Positions 1 through 8,975 of a stretch of 64,000 nucleotides of DNA are shown here, piece by piece. The notes beneath the pieces are model-generated. The model searched no databases and had not been told where the DNA came from. It saw only the letters and a list, made by a program, of their open reading frames with translations. The first letter of the stretch is position 1; every line of letters starts with the position of its first letter. Where the stretch lies: the NCBI RefSeq assembly GCF_900090315.1, contig NZ_FMHZ01000002.1, positions 5,054,501-5,118,500 of the forward strand. Reading direction: 5' to 3'. A program made the position numbers and the translations under genes. Origin of the DNA: Micromonospora citrea (lineage in GTDB: Bacteria > Actinomycetota > Actinomycetes > Mycobacteriales > Micromonosporaceae).

Positions 1-439
1 GGCGGGCCGGGGCGAGCCGGTCGAGCTGCGCGTCGGCGCCGTCGAGCACCTGGTCGAGGTCCGGGGCGGCGCGGCGGGCGTCCCGGCTGGCGCCCCGGTA
101 CCGCTCGACGGAGGTGTCGACCCGCCGTCGTTGCGCGTCGACGAGGGGACGGCCGGTCGAGCCGCCCCGCTGGCGCAGCGCCGCCGTCTCGCCGAGTTCC
201 CGCTCCAGCTCGTGCACGAGGCGCACGGTGGCCGTGGCGGTGCCGGCCAGCACCCGGGCCCGGTCGGCGTCGGCGGAGGCGTCCAGGGCGGTGGCGGTCT
301 GGGTGGCGCCCAGCACCACCAGGCCGATCGTGGCCACCAGGATGGGCGCGAGCAGTTGGGTGCGTACTGACCAGAGCCGGTCGGTGTGGTCGGCGGAGCG
401 GTTGTGCCGGCGCACGCGGGCGGGGTCGGGGAGCGACAC
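1..439 (-). CDS. Sensor histidine kinase, NIT-domain type (N-terminal part only)
   Basis: Only the first ~146 codons lie in the window; the gene runs off the left edge. The GTG start at 439 follows a GGAAGG ribosome site. The peptide has a short basic cytoplasmic head, one membrane segment at about residues 29-48 (LLAPILVATIGLVVLGAT), then an alpha-helical extracellular stretch rich in Ala, Arg and Asp with the ETAALRQRGG pattern typical of nitrate/nitrite-sensing (NIT) domains of actinobacterial histidine kinases. By family knowledge the missing part should hold HAMP, HisKA-like and HATPase domains; none is visible here. It lies in the same direction as the TRAP transporter genes but beyond a strong terminator, so it is probably a separate transcription unit. 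The NIT assignment is moderate because the domain is cut. Confidence 0.7.
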   Translation of the reverse strand, partial: MSLPDPARVRRHNRSADHTDRLWSVRTQLLAPILVATIGLVVLGATQTATALDASADADRARVLAGTATATVRLVHELERELGETAALRQRGGSTGRPLVDAQRRRVDTSVERYRGASRDARRAAPDLDQVLDGADAQLDRLAPAR

Positions 440-466
440 TCGGGCCTTCCGGGGGTGGGTCGGGAG

Positions 467-502
467 GGTGCCGGGTCCGGGGCGTCGCCCGGACCCGGCA
501 CC
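467..502 (-). terminator. Perfect 15-bp hairpin terminator
   Basis: Arms 467-481 and 488-502 are exact inverted complements (GGTGCCGGGTCCGGG / CCCGGACCCGGCACC) around a 6-nt loop. It sits 7 nt past the stop of the TRAP substrate-binding gene and before the kinase start, so it should end the TRAP operon. There is no T-run, as is usual in actinomycetes. Confidence 0.75.
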
Positions 503-508
503 GGCGGG

Positions 509-1528
509 TCAGCTCGCGCCGAGGTCCTGCAGCGCCTTGGCCGCGCCGCGGTGCAGCGGCACGGGCTCGGTCTTGCGGGCGGTCTCCAGGCTGATGCCCT
601 TGGCCGCCGGGTTGGCCTGGGCCAGGGCGTCCTTCTTGTCGAACACCGTCCGGGTGATCGCGCACGCCACGTCGGCGTTGAGGTTCTTGCGGACCAGCAG
701 CACGTTCGGCACCACGATGGTCGGGGTGTCCGCCGTCGTCTTGTAGACGTCGGCGGCGATGGTGCCCGCCTGGTACGCGGGGTTGAGCTCGGCCATCTTC
801 GGTAGCAGCGGGGTGATGTCGATGAACTTCACCTTGTCGCCGGCGGTGGTGAACAGGTCGGTCACGCCGCCCGTGGGCACGCCGCCCGACCAGAAGAGGC
901 CGTCGATGCTGCCGTCCTTGACGCCCTCGACGGTCTTGGTCAGGTCCAGCCGCTGCGCCTGGACGTCCTTGGCCGGGTCGAGGCCGGCGGCCTCCAGCAG
1001 CCGGTTGGCGATGACCTCGGTGCCGGACTTCGGGGAGCCCGTGGAGATCTTCTTGCCCTTCATGTCGGCGACCGAGTTGATCCCCGAGTCGGCCCGGACG
1101 ACGACCTGCGTGTAGTTGTCGTAGATCCGGGCGAGCGCCTCGACCGGCTGGGGCGACGTGAAGGTGCCCTTGCCCTGCACCGCGTTGACCGCCGTGTCGA
1201 ACAGCGAGAAGGCGACGTCGTACTGGCCGGCGACGAGCTGCTCGATGTTCTGCACCGAGGCGCCGGTCTCGGCGGCGGTGCCGCTCAGCTTGCCGTCGGT
1301 CGTGCCGGAGAGCTGGCCGGCGAGGGCGTTGCCGACCACGTAGTAGACGCCGGTGGCGTTGCCGGTGGCGATGCCGACGCGGGTGTTCTCGGTGACCTTG
1401 CAGGTGACCTCGCTCGCGGCGTCGTCCTTGGTGGCGCCGTCCTGGCGGCCCCCGCAGCCGGCGACGCCCGCCGCGACGAGCGCCAGCGCACCCATCCCGG
1501 CGGCGATCCGCACGTTGGTCCGTATCAC
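509..1528 (-). CDS. TAXI-family TRAP transporter solute-binding lipoprotein
   Basis: A 339-residue lipoprotein that binds the substrate outside the cell and hands it to the fused TRAP permease. GTG start at 1528, preceded by GGAGGAG; the start overlaps the permease stop by 4 nt (GTGA), so the two are translationally coupled. The signal peptide ends in lipobox VAGC (Cys25). The motif VGIATGNATGVYYVVGNALA near residue 45 and the repeated use of GTG/TG loops are typical of TAXI (TRAP-associated extracellular immunogenic) receptors, whose known or suspected ligands include glutamate and other carboxylates. The actual substrate cannot be read from sequence. A longer in-frame reading through the permease region in this frame is an artefact of high G+C. 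Confidence 0.9.
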   Translation of the reverse strand: MIRTNVRIAAGMGALALVAAGVAGCGGRQDGATKDDAASEVTCKVTENTRVGIATGNATGVYYVVGNALAGQLSGTTDGKLSGTAAETGASVQNIEQLVAGQYDVAFSLFDTAVNAVQGKGTFTSPQPVEALARIYDNYTQVVVRADSGINSVADMKGKKISTGSPKSGTEVIANRLLEAAGLDPAKDVQAQRLDLTKTVEGVKDGSIDGLFWSGGVPTGGVTDLFTTAGDKVKFIDITPLLPKMAELNPAYQAGTIAADVYKTTADTPTIVVPNVLLVRKNLNADVACAITRTVFDKKDALAQANPAAKGISLETARKTEPVPLHRGAAKALQDLGAS

Positions 1529-3729
1529 TGTTTCTCCTCCCCATGGTGCAGCGTTGGCACTGCTGACGGCTCGCCGGTCCGGCCGGCGGCGCCGCGTCTG
1601 ACGAGCACACCCGCCACCATGACGGCAGCCAGGACGGCGCCGACCGTGACGGGTACGGGTTCGAGCCAGAGCAGCGTCAGCCCGGCGAGGGCGCCGAGGA
1701 TCCGCTCCGGCGTGCCGGCCGGGCCGACGCCGGGCAGCCAGCCGCCCGCGGCCACCGCCAGCACGGCGACGCTGAGGGCGGCGACGACCCCGGCCACGGC
1801 GATCCGCTGCGCGCCCCCGATGCCGAGCAGCCCGAGACCGGTCGGGGTGACCACGAAGGCGAGCGGGATGAGGTAGGCGGGCAGGGCGTACCGCAGGGTC
1901 TGCCACATGGTCGGCACCAGCCGGCCGCCGGTCACGGCGGCGGCGGCCACCGCGGCGAGCGCGGTCGGCGGCGACGCCTCGGACAGGACCGCGAAGTAGA
2001 AGACGAACATGGCGGCGGCCGGCGCGGTGACGCCCAGGTCCAGCAGGGCCGGACCGATGATGACCCAGCCGATCACGAACGACGCGGTGACCGGCACGGC
2101 CAGCCCGAGCAGCGTGAGGGCGACGGCGGCGAGGACGGCGGTGAGCGCCAGCACCACGGCCGGGTCGGAGCTGACGGCCTGGGCCCCGCTGACCAGCAGC
2201 GCCGCCGCCTGTGGGCCGAGGCCGGTCTTGGTGGTGGTGGCCGTGATGATGCCGGCCGCGGCGCAGACCGCGCTCACGGCGAGCACCCCGCGCACGCCGG
2301 CGCTCAGCGCGGAGAGCAGGCGGGCGGGGGTGAGCCGGTGCCGACGATCCAGGTAGGACAGCGTGGCGGCCAGGACGGTGGCGAGCACCACGGCGCGGGT
2401 CGCGGAGAAGCCCACCGCGAGCAGCACGACGATCGCCAGCAGCGATAGGAAGTGGTAGCCGAACCTGCCCAGCAGCCGCCAGGGCGAGGTGGTGTCGAGC
2501 ACCACCGGGCGCACCCCCGAGCGTCGGGCGTCGATCTCCACCGCGAGCAGGATGCCGAGGTAGTAGAGCACCGTCGGGACGGTCGCCCAGCCGAGCACCT
2601 GCAGGTACGACACGCCGAGGTACTCGGCGATGATGAAGGCCGCCGCGCCGAGGGTGGGCGGGGACAGGATCGCCCCGACGCCGGCCGCGGCGAGCATGCC
2701 GCCCGCGCGCTCCGGCGGGTAGCCGGCCCGCCGCAGGACGGGCCAGGTCACCGCGCCGATGCTGACGGTCGTCGCCGCGCCGGAGCCGGAGACGGTGCCG
2801 AGCAGGAAGCCCGAGGCGACGGCCGTGCGCCCGGCCGCCGTCCGGGAGCGCCGGAACGCGGCGGCGGAGAGCTCCACGAAGAACCGGCCGGCCCCGGAGA
2901 GGTCCAGCACCGCGCCGTAGATGGTGAACAGCACGATGTACGTCGCCGCCACGTCGAGCGGGGTGCCGTAGAAGCCGCTGTCGGAGTTGTAGAAGGCGTC
3001 GACGAGCTGCCCGAAGTCGAGGCCGGCGTGGGCCACCGGCCAGGACTGGGGCAGCAGCCCGCCGTAGTAGCCGTAGGCGAGGAAGACCAGGCAGACGGCC
3101 GGCAGGATCCATCCGGTGGTGCGCCGGCACGCCTCCAGCAGCAGCAGGAGCAGCACCGTCCCCATGGCCACGTCGACCCCGACCAGCAGGCCCTGTCGGT
3201 CGAGGAAGGCGTCGTACCCGCCGCCGCCGGCGCCGAGGCGGATCGGCAGCACCGGGTAGAGGCAGCTGACCAGCGCCGCGGCGGCCAGCACCCAGTCGGC
3301 GACGCTCGGGCCGCGCTCGCCGGCGTCGGGCCGGTCCGCTCCGTCCGGTCCCCGCCCTCCGCGCCGCAGGCGCCGGGGCAGTCGCAGATCCGCCGGGTAC
3401 GCCAGGAAGACGATCGGCAGGACGCCGGCCAGGAAGATCATCAGGTAGAACTTGCTGCCCTGCGGGAGCGGGCGGAACACCTGCCAGAGGGCGAGCAGCG
3501 CGATCGCCAGGGTGGCGCCGGTGACCAGGACCGCGACGGGCCCGGAAAGCGGCCGCTCCGGCTTCTCCTCCTCGAACTGGGCGGCCAGGTCCCGTGGATC
3601 GGGCGCACCCGGATCGGTCCGCTCGGTGGGCTCCGGGGGCAGGGGCATCGGGGCGTCGTCCACGCTGGATCCGGAGGCCGCCGAAGGCTGCTGGGGGGCG
3701 GATTCGCCGGGGGAACGTACTGGTGACAC
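1525..3729 (-). CDS. TRAP transporter fused permease (DctQ-DctM type, TAXI system)
   Basis: About 734 residues if it starts at GTG 3729. An acidic, proline-rich cytoplasmic N-terminus (~50 residues) is followed by many hydrophobic segments. The small 4-TM-like part comes first; the large DctM-like part (SGAATTVSIGAVTWPVLRRA; ILSPPTLGAAAFIIAEYLG) follows, as in fused permeases of TAXI-TRAP systems. It forms the membrane channel for a secondary, ion-coupled high-affinity importer with the lipoprotein encoded immediately downstream (4-nt overlap). The start is uncertain: no good ribosome site precedes any candidate, and an ATG at 3780 or GTGs between are possible. 3729 is preferred because G+C-rich coding bias begins there. 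Confidence 0.88.
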   Translation of the reverse strand: MSPVRSPGESAPQQPSAASGSSVDDAPMPLPPEPTERTDPGAPDPRDLAAQFEEEKPERPLSGPVAVLVTGATLAIALLALWQVFRPLPQGSKFYLMIFLAGVLPIVFLAYPADLRLPRRLRRGGRGPDGADRPDAGERGPSVADWVLAAAALVSCLYPVLPIRLGAGGGGYDAFLDRQGLLVGVDVAMGTVLLLLLLEACRRTTGWILPAVCLVFLAYGYYGGLLPQSWPVAHAGLDFGQLVDAFYNSDSGFYGTPLDVAATYIVLFTIYGAVLDLSGAGRFFVELSAAAFRRSRTAAGRTAVASGFLLGTVSGSGAATTVSIGAVTWPVLRRAGYPPERAGGMLAAAGVGAILSPPTLGAAAFIIAEYLGVSYLQVLGWATVPTVLYYLGILLAVEIDARRSGVRPVVLDTTSPWRLLGRFGYHFLSLLAIVVLLAVGFSATRAVVLATVLAATLSYLDRRHRLTPARLLSALSAGVRGVLAVSAVCAAAGIITATTTKTGLGPQAAALLVSGAQAVSSDPAVVLALTAVLAAVALTLLGLAVPVTASFVIGWVIIGPALLDLGVTAPAAAMFVFYFAVLSEASPPTALAAVAAAAVTGGRLVPTMWQTLRYALPAYLIPLAFVVTPTGLGLLGIGGAQRIAVAGVVAALSVAVLAVAAGGWLPGVGPAGTPERILGALAGLTLLWLEPVPVTVGAVLAAVMVAGVLVRRGAAGRTGEPSAVPTLHHGEEKQ

Positions 3730-4121
3730 GAGGGGGCACGATACGCGAATTGCACACCCGAGGGGAATATTGCTGATCATAATTGCGGTAAGTAATGGTT
3801 GGGGGTGATCAATTACGCAGAGGCACCTTGTTTGGGCCGGCTATTGATCGGAATGTGCACCGCAACTGGCGGCAATACGGATTGCTGGCGACCGTTTGAA
3901 TCCATCTTGTCCACTATGGCCCCCGGCGTGGCCAGCCGGAGCCACCGGTCGGCCACGCGCCGTCGCCGCGTCCCCTGCTGGTGGCCCCATGACGGAGAGT
4001 AGTTTCGTCGCTCTCCGTGCCCGTCGGCTGGTCGATTCCGCCGCTTCGCGGGCGCGTCCCGCCGCGCTCGCGGCCCGCGAATCCGGTGGGAGGTGTCGGT
4101 CGGGGCGGCTAGGGTCGGGCG
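3730..4121. other. Divergent intergenic region, no gene seen
   Basis: About 390 nt between the minus-strand TRAP operon and the plus-strand ABC exporter. The part around 3740-3900 is much richer in A+T than its surroundings (for example the 3770-3800 stretch) and is the natural place for promoters in both directions. I cannot fix -35/-10 pairs with confidence. Open frames on the minus strand here have no coding-like composition. Confidence 0.5.
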
Positions 4122-5054
4122 GTGACCACGGCTCGACCACTCATCCAGGCGGAAGGGTTGGTGAAGCGGTTCGGCGACTTCACCGCCGTCGACGGCATCG
4201 ACGTCGAGGTGCGCGCCGGTGAGGCCTTCGGCTTCCTCGGACCCAACGGCGCCGGCAAGTCCTCCACCATGCGGATGGTCGGGTGTGTCTCCCCGCCCAG
4301 CGGTGGCAGGCTGCGCATCCTCGGCATGGATCCGGTCCGCGACGGGCCGGCCATCCGTGCCCGGCTCGGCGTCTGCCCCCAGCTCGACAACCTCGACCCC
4401 GAGCTGACCGTCCGGGAGAACCTCACGACCTACGCGCGCTACTTCGGCGTCCCCCGCCGGGTGGCCCGGGCGCGCGCCGCCGAGCTGCTCGACTTCGTCC
4501 AGCTCGGCGAGCGGGCCGACAGCAAGGTCGAGCCCCTCTCCGGAGGCATGAAACGCCGGCTGACCATCGCCCGCGCGCTGGTCAACGAGCCGGAGATCGT
4601 GCTGCTCGACGAGCCGACGACCGGGCTCGACCCGCAGGCCCGGCACCTGGTGTGGGAGCGGCTGTTCCGGCTCAAGCAGCAGGGCGTCACGCTGGTGCTC
4701 ACCACGCACTACATGGACGAGGCCGAGCAGCTCTGCGACCGCCTGGTCGTGATGGACGGCGGGCGGATCGTCGCCGAGGGTTCGCCACGCGCGCTGATCG
4801 AGCGGCACGCCACCCGCGAGGTGGTGGAACTGCGGTTCGCCGCCGAGTCGCAGGAGGACCTCGCAGGCAAGCTCGACGGCCTGGGGGAGCGGGTCGAGGT
4901 GCTGCCGGACCGGATTCTGCTCTACGTCGCCGACGGCGACGCGGCCGTCGCGGAGGTCGGCGCCTCGGGGCTGCACCCCGCCAACGTGCTGATTCGGCGC
5001 AGCAGCCTGGAGGACGTCTTCCTCCACCTGACCGGCCGCACCCTGGTCGACTGA
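4122..5054 (+). CDS. ABC exporter ATP-binding protein, DrrA/NodI type
   Basis: A 310-residue ATPase that drives an ABC-2 type exporter. Walker A GPNGAGKSS at 40-48, Q-loop Gln87, signature LSGGM at 139-143, Walker B IVLLDE at 159-164, and switch His in TTHYMDEAEQL. The C-terminal ~80 residues are the DrrA-type extension (ends in SLEDVFLHLTGRTL). GTG start at 4122 after an AGGG site. Two ABC-2 permeases follow at 6031 and 6848, separated by a small membrane protein. DrrA-type systems export drugs, lipids or polysaccharides; the cargo here is unknown. About 255 nt of G+C-rich, imperfectly repeated DNA (a ~23-nt unit at 5091-5135) separates it from the next gene, so coupling is transcriptional at most. 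Confidence 0.92.
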   Translation: MTTARPLIQAEGLVKRFGDFTAVDGIDVEVRAGEAFGFLGPNGAGKSSTMRMVGCVSPPSGGRLRILGMDPVRDGPAIRARLGVCPQLDNLDPELTVRENLTTYARYFGVPRRVARARAAELLDFVQLGERADSKVEPLSGGMKRRLTIARALVNEPEIVLLDEPTTGLDPQARHLVWERLFRLKQQGVTLVLTTHYMDEAEQLCDRLVVMDGGRIVAEGSPRALIERHATREVVELRFAAESQEDLAGKLDGLGERVEVLPDRILLYVADGDAAVAEVGASGLHPANVLIRRSSLEDVFLHLTGRTLVD

Positions 5055-5310
5055 CCGGCCCGCCGACGTCCGGGCTCGCCGGCCGCCGGAGTCGCGGTCG
5101 CGGGCCCGCTGGTGTCGCGGTCGCCGGCCGCTGGTGTCCCGGCCCGCGCCGACCCGGCCCGCTGGGTCGGGGTCGCCGGCGCGCGGTTGCCGCCGGGGCG
5201 CCGGCTCGCGGTTGCCCGGCCCGGCAGGGGCCGCCGGACGCGGCGATGATGATCCTTCGTAGCATCGGCGGGCCGCGGCACGCCGCCGCCGGCGAGAGCA
5301 CGGGGGTGTC

Positions 5311-5850
5311 ATGTCGAGGTTGCAGTTCCAGTCCCGGCACCAGGCCGGGTTGGGCGCTCTTTATCTGGGTGTCTTCGCCACCATCTGGTTCAGCGTGCCG
5401 GCCGCGGACCTACCGCTGCGGGCCCTGCTCGTCGTGGGCAGCGGCGTGGCGCTGCTCACGGCGGTGGCCGGCGCGGTCGTGGCGGCGCGGAGCCGGAGGG
5501 CCGCCGTCGCCCGGGACCGCACCGCCGACCGCCGGTACCTGCTGATCGTCGCCGCAGAGTTCGCCGCCGCCGGGATCGGGGCCGCCGTGCTCGGCCTCGT
5601 GGGCTGGTCGGAGTTCGCTCCGGTGCTGGTGTGCGCCGTGGTGGGGTTGCACTTCTTCCCGCTCACCCCGGTGCTGCGCGACCCGCTGCTGCGTCCCCTC
5701 GGCGCCGCCATGTGCGCCGTCGCGCTGGCCGGGCTGATCACCGGGCTCGCCTCGGGGGTGTCGGCGGGCCTGGTCGTCGGCACCGGCGCCGGCGTGCTGC
5801 TGCTCGGCTACGCGGTGCTGTCGCTCGTACGCGCCCTCCGCACGCGCTGA
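5311..5850 (+). CDS. Small six-helix membrane protein, unknown function
   Basis: A 179-residue integral membrane protein of unrecognised family. Hydrophobic segments lie near residues 14-28, 38-59, 75-97, 104-120, 128-148 and 150-172, with an Arg-rich loop (RSRRAAVARDRTADRR) after the second. It starts with ATG at 5311; the upstream GGGGGTGTC is a weak ribosome site. It sits between the ATPase and the first permease of a DrrAB-type exporter. That might mean an accessory subunit or may be coincidence, since 180 nt separate it from the permease. No catalytic motif is visible. Confidence 0.75.
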   Translation: MSRLQFQSRHQAGLGALYLGVFATIWFSVPAADLPLRALLVVGSGVALLTAVAGAVVAARSRRAAVARDRTADRRYLLIVAAEFAAAGIGAAVLGLVGWSEFAPVLVCAVVGLHFFPLTPVLRDPLLRPLGAAMCAVALAGLITGLASGVSAGLVVGTGAGVLLLGYAVLSLVRALRTR

Positions 5851-6030
5851 CCGTCGGCCGGCGGCCACCCGCGCGGGCAGTCGACCGTGGGTCAGGCCCT
5901 CGGCACCGCCAGGGCGGCCGGCCGCGAAACGGGACGACAGGGCGGACGGCCCGCCGTAGGGTTGCCGCGGTCTGTCGTACCGTCCGGGTAGGAAGGCCGT
6001 GGTGGACGCGGAGCGAGGCGGGGTGGTCGC

Positions 6031-6837
6031 GTGAGCGCGGCGCAACAGGCACGGGAGCGGGCACGGCCCTCGCTGCCGCGGGTGCCGGCGCTGGCGGTGC
6101 TGGCCCACCACCTGGTCGGCTACCGGCGCACCTGGCGGGGCGGGGTCTTCTCGTCCTTCCTGCTGCCGGTGTTGACCGTGCTCGGGTTCGGGCTCGGCGT
6201 CGGGGCCTACATCGACGAGGGCGTCGGCGGGGTGCGCTACCTCGACTGGATCGTGCCCGGCCTCATCGCGTCGACCGCGCTGCAGACGGCGATCGGCGAG
6301 TCGACGTGGCCGGTGTTCAGCAACTTCCAGTGGATCAAGACCTACTTCGCGCAGAGCGCCGCGCCCCTGCGGGTGGGCGACATCCTCACCGGTCACCTGG
6401 CCTTCGTGGTGTTCCGGGTGCTGACCACCATCGCCGCGTTCCTGCTGGTGACGGCGTTGTTCGGGGCGCTGCGCTCACCGTGGGCGGTGGCCGCCCTGCC
6501 GGTGGTGGCGCTGCTCGGCCTCGCCGTCGCCGCGCCGACCTTCGCGTACGCGGCGGTGGTGTCCACCGACAGTTGGCTGGCGATGCTGCTCCGCTTCGCG
6601 GTGATCCCGATGACGCTCTTCGCCGGGGTGTTCTTCCCCGTGGAGTCGCTGCCCACGGCGCTGCGCTGGCTGGCGTACGCCACGCCGCTGTGGCACGGCG
6701 TCGACCTGTGCCGGGCGGCGACGCTGGGCACCGCTCCCCAGTGGTCGGTCGCCGGTCACCTGCTCTACCTCGCGGCATGGGTGGTCGCCGGCTGGCTGCT
6801 GGCCCGTCGCGCGTTCCGTCGCCGGCTCGTCGTCTAG
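6031..6837 (+). CDS. ABC-2 type exporter permease, first copy
   Basis: A 268-residue DrrB/NodJ-like permease: cytoplasmic N-terminus, then about six membrane helices, with the ABC-2 family pattern GVFFPVESLPTALRWLAYATPLWHG near the C-terminus. GTG start at 6031 with upstream GAGGCGGGG. It is separated by only 10 nt from a second, clearly related permease, so the exporter probably works as a heterodimer with the ATPase encoded at 4122. The role is export; the cargo is not deducible. Confidence 0.9.
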   Translation: MSAAQQARERARPSLPRVPALAVLAHHLVGYRRTWRGGVFSSFLLPVLTVLGFGLGVGAYIDEGVGGVRYLDWIVPGLIASTALQTAIGESTWPVFSNFQWIKTYFAQSAAPLRVGDILTGHLAFVVFRVLTTIAAFLLVTALFGALRSPWAVAALPVVALLGLAVAAPTFAYAAVVSTDSWLAMLLRFAVIPMTLFAGVFFPVESLPTALRWLAYATPLWHGVDLCRAATLGTAPQWSVAGHLLYLAAWVVAGWLLARRAFRRRLVV

Positions 6838-6847
6838 GGAGGCGCCC

Positions 6848-7657
6848 GTGGTCAGTCTCGTCCTGCCCCGGCTGGTCGACGTCTCCGGCGCGTCCCGTCG
6901 GGCGGCGTCGGTGGCCGAGCGCAACGTCGCGGCCCTGAAGTCCGTCTACTGGCTGCTGCTGGTGTCCGGGTTCGTCGAGCCGCTGCTCTACCTGCTCTCC
7001 ATCGGCGTCGGGGTGGGCGCGCTGGTCGGCGACCTGACGCTGCCCGAAGGCCAGGTGGTCACGTACGCGGCGTTCGTCGCCCCGGCCATGCTCGCCTCGT
7101 CGGCGATGACGGGCGCGCTGTCGGAAACGACGTTCAACTTCTTCGGCAAGATGAAGTACATGAAGCTGTACGACGGGGTGATCGCCACCCCGGTGCAGCC
7201 GTTCGAGATCGCCCTCGGGGAGTTGGGCTGGGCGATGCTGCGGGGCGGCTCCTACTCGGCCGCGTTCCTGGTGGTGATGGTGGGGATGGATCTGACCACC
7301 GCGGCGCGGGCGCTGGTCGCCTTTCCCGCGGCGGTGCTGGTCGGCTTCGCCTTCGGCGCGCTCGGCATGACGATCTCGACCTTCATGCGCAGCTGGCAGG
7401 ACTTCGACCTGATGGGCTCGGCCCAGTTCACGCTCTTCCTCTTCTCCGGCACGTTCGTCCCGGCCGAGGCCTATCCGGCCCTGCTGCGCTGGGTGGTCGA
7501 GGTGACCCCGCTCTACCGCGCGGTGCACCTGATCCGCGGCGTCACCGTGGGCACCGCCGGCCCGGAGTGGGTGCTCGACGTGCTCTACCTGCTCGGCGTG
7601 CTGGCCGTCGGTCTGCTGGTCGCGTCGCGCCGGATGGGCAGGTTGCTCTACAAGTAG
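6848..7657 (+). CDS. ABC-2 type exporter permease, second copy
   Basis: A 269-residue permease of the same fold as its upstream neighbour (FSGTFVPAEAYPALLRWVVEVTPLYRAVHLIRG near the end corresponds to the same conserved loop). GTG start at 6848 with a GGGAGG site overlapping the end of the previous gene region; the 10-nt gap implies co-translation. Two distinct half-permeases plus one ATPase is a common arrangement in NodIJ/DrrAB-like exporters of actinomycetes. Confidence 0.9.
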   Translation: MVSLVLPRLVDVSGASRRAASVAERNVAALKSVYWLLLVSGFVEPLLYLLSIGVGVGALVGDLTLPEGQVVTYAAFVAPAMLASSAMTGALSETTFNFFGKMKYMKLYDGVIATPVQPFEIALGELGWAMLRGGSYSAAFLVVMVGMDLTTAARALVAFPAAVLVGFAFGALGMTISTFMRSWQDFDLMGSAQFTLFLFSGTFVPAEAYPALLRWVVEVTPLYRAVHLIRGVTVGTAGPEWVLDVLYLLGVLAVGLLVASRRMGRLLYK

Positions 7658-7723
7658 GTGGTTAACCGTCGCCGCTGCCGGGGCATGTCGAGGGGACACG
7701 AACCGACCAGCAGGGGAGGGGCG

Positions 7724-8842
7724 ATGGCCTCCGACGAGTCTTCCGCCCGCGGGCGCGACCACGACGTTTCCGGGGCGGTGGGCGCGGGGCGGGCGGGCGG
7801 TGACCGCCGGGCGGGCGGCGCCGACCGGAGTCCGGATCCCGGGCACGGCGAACGGCACCGCGCCGGGCGCGGCCCCGTCGGGCCCGACGAGGGCCCCGAC
7901 AGCCCGACCGAGTTGCCGGGCACCGGGTGGAAGGCGGCGCTGCGTCGCACGCTGCGCGAGTTCCAGGAGGACAGCCTCACCGACTGGGCGGCGGCCCTGA
8001 CCTACTACGGCGTGCTCTCCATCTTCCCCGGCCTGCTGGTGCTGGTCTCGATCCTCGGCCTGCTCGGCCCGGAGGCGACGCAGGGCGTCAAGGACACCGT
8101 CAACCAGGCCGTTCCGCAGGAGAACGTCCGGCAGATCGTCGAGGGCGCGATCAACCAGGCGCAGCAGAGCGGCGGGTTCGCCGGCCTCGCCGCCATCCTC
8201 GGTCTGGTGGCCGCGTTCTGGTCGGCGTCGGGCTACATCGCCGCCTTCATGCGCGCCTCGAACACGATCTACGACGTCCCGGAAGGGCGGCCGATCTGGA
8301 AGACGCTGCCGATCCGCGTCGGCGTCACCGCGCTGATCGGCGTGATGCTGCTGGCCAGCGCGGTGATCGTGGTCTTCACGGGCGGCTTCGCCGAGCAGGC
8401 CGGTGAGGCGATCGGGCTGGGCTCCACCGCGGTGACCGTGTGGAACATCGCCAAGTGGCCGGTGCTGCTGCTCCTGGTGAGCCTGATGTTCGCGATCCTC
8501 TACTGGGCCTCGCCGAACGCGCGGCACGGCGGGTTCCGCTGGGTCAGCCCGGGCGGCGTGCTGGCCGTGGTGATCTGGCTGATGATCTCCGGCCTCTTCG
8601 CCCTCTACGTCACCAACTTCGGCTCGTACAACAAGACGTACGGGGCGCTCGCGGGTGTGATCATCTTCCTGATCTGGCTGTGGCTGAGCAACATCGCGAT
8701 CCTCCTCGGCGCGGAGTTCGACGCCGAACTGGAGCGCAGCCGCGCCATCGAGGCAGGGCACTCGCCCGACGAGGAGCCCTACGTCGAGCTCCGCGACGAC
8801 CGCAAGCTCAAGAAGAAGCGCAACGCGCCGGCCCGCCGCTGA
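7724..8842 (+). CDS. YihY/BrkB family integral membrane protein
   Basis: 372 residues from ATG 7724, which follows a strong GGGGAGGG site; an in-frame GTG at 7658 has none. A ~70-residue disordered, charged N-terminus (Gly/Arg/Asp rich) leads into the YihY/BrkB domain with about six helices. The diagnostic start is DWAAALTYYGVLSIFPGLLVLVS, and the last conserved block is YNKTYGALAGVIIFLIWLWLSN. Once mis-called ribonuclease BN, the family is now regarded as a membrane transporter-like protein of unknown substrate. The C-terminus is Lys/Arg-rich. It lies 66 nt past the exporter genes and may be co-transcribed. Confidence 0.9.
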   Translation: MASDESSARGRDHDVSGAVGAGRAGGDRRAGGADRSPDPGHGERHRAGRGPVGPDEGPDSPTELPGTGWKAALRRTLREFQEDSLTDWAAALTYYGVLSIFPGLLVLVSILGLLGPEATQGVKDTVNQAVPQENVRQIVEGAINQAQQSGGFAGLAAILGLVAAFWSASGYIAAFMRASNTIYDVPEGRPIWKTLPIRVGVTALIGVMLLASAVIVVFTGGFAEQAGEAIGLGSTAVTVWNIAKWPVLLLLVSLMFAILYWASPNARHGGFRWVSPGGVLAVVIWLMISGLFALYVTNFGSYNKTYGALAGVIIFLIWLWLSNIAILLGAEFDAELERSRAIEAGHSPDEEPYVELRDDRKLKKKRNAPARR

Positions 8843-8871
8843 TCCCGCACGCCCGACATCGCACCGCTCCC

Positions 8872-8903
8872 GCGCCCCGCCGCCCACCCGGTCGGCGGGG
8901 CGC
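8872..8903 (+). terminator. Hairpin terminator after the YihY gene
   Basis: Arms 8872-8882 and 8893-8903 (GCGCCCCGCCG / CGGCGGGGCGC, 11 bp, exact) with a 10-nt loop, followed by a short pyrimidine run. It lies 30 nt past the stop codon. Confidence 0.65.
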
Positions 8904-8975
8904 TTCCCTCTGCGCCCCACCACCCCCTCAACCCCGCCCCGCCCACCCTCGCCCCCGCCCCCGCGTGCCCGCTGC

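Noticed and set aside
3813..5312. Long open frame on the minus strand opposite the ABC ATPase
   Set aside because: It runs antisense across a gene with clear Walker and signature motifs, its product is low-complexity and its codon bias is that of a mirror frame in G+C-rich DNA.
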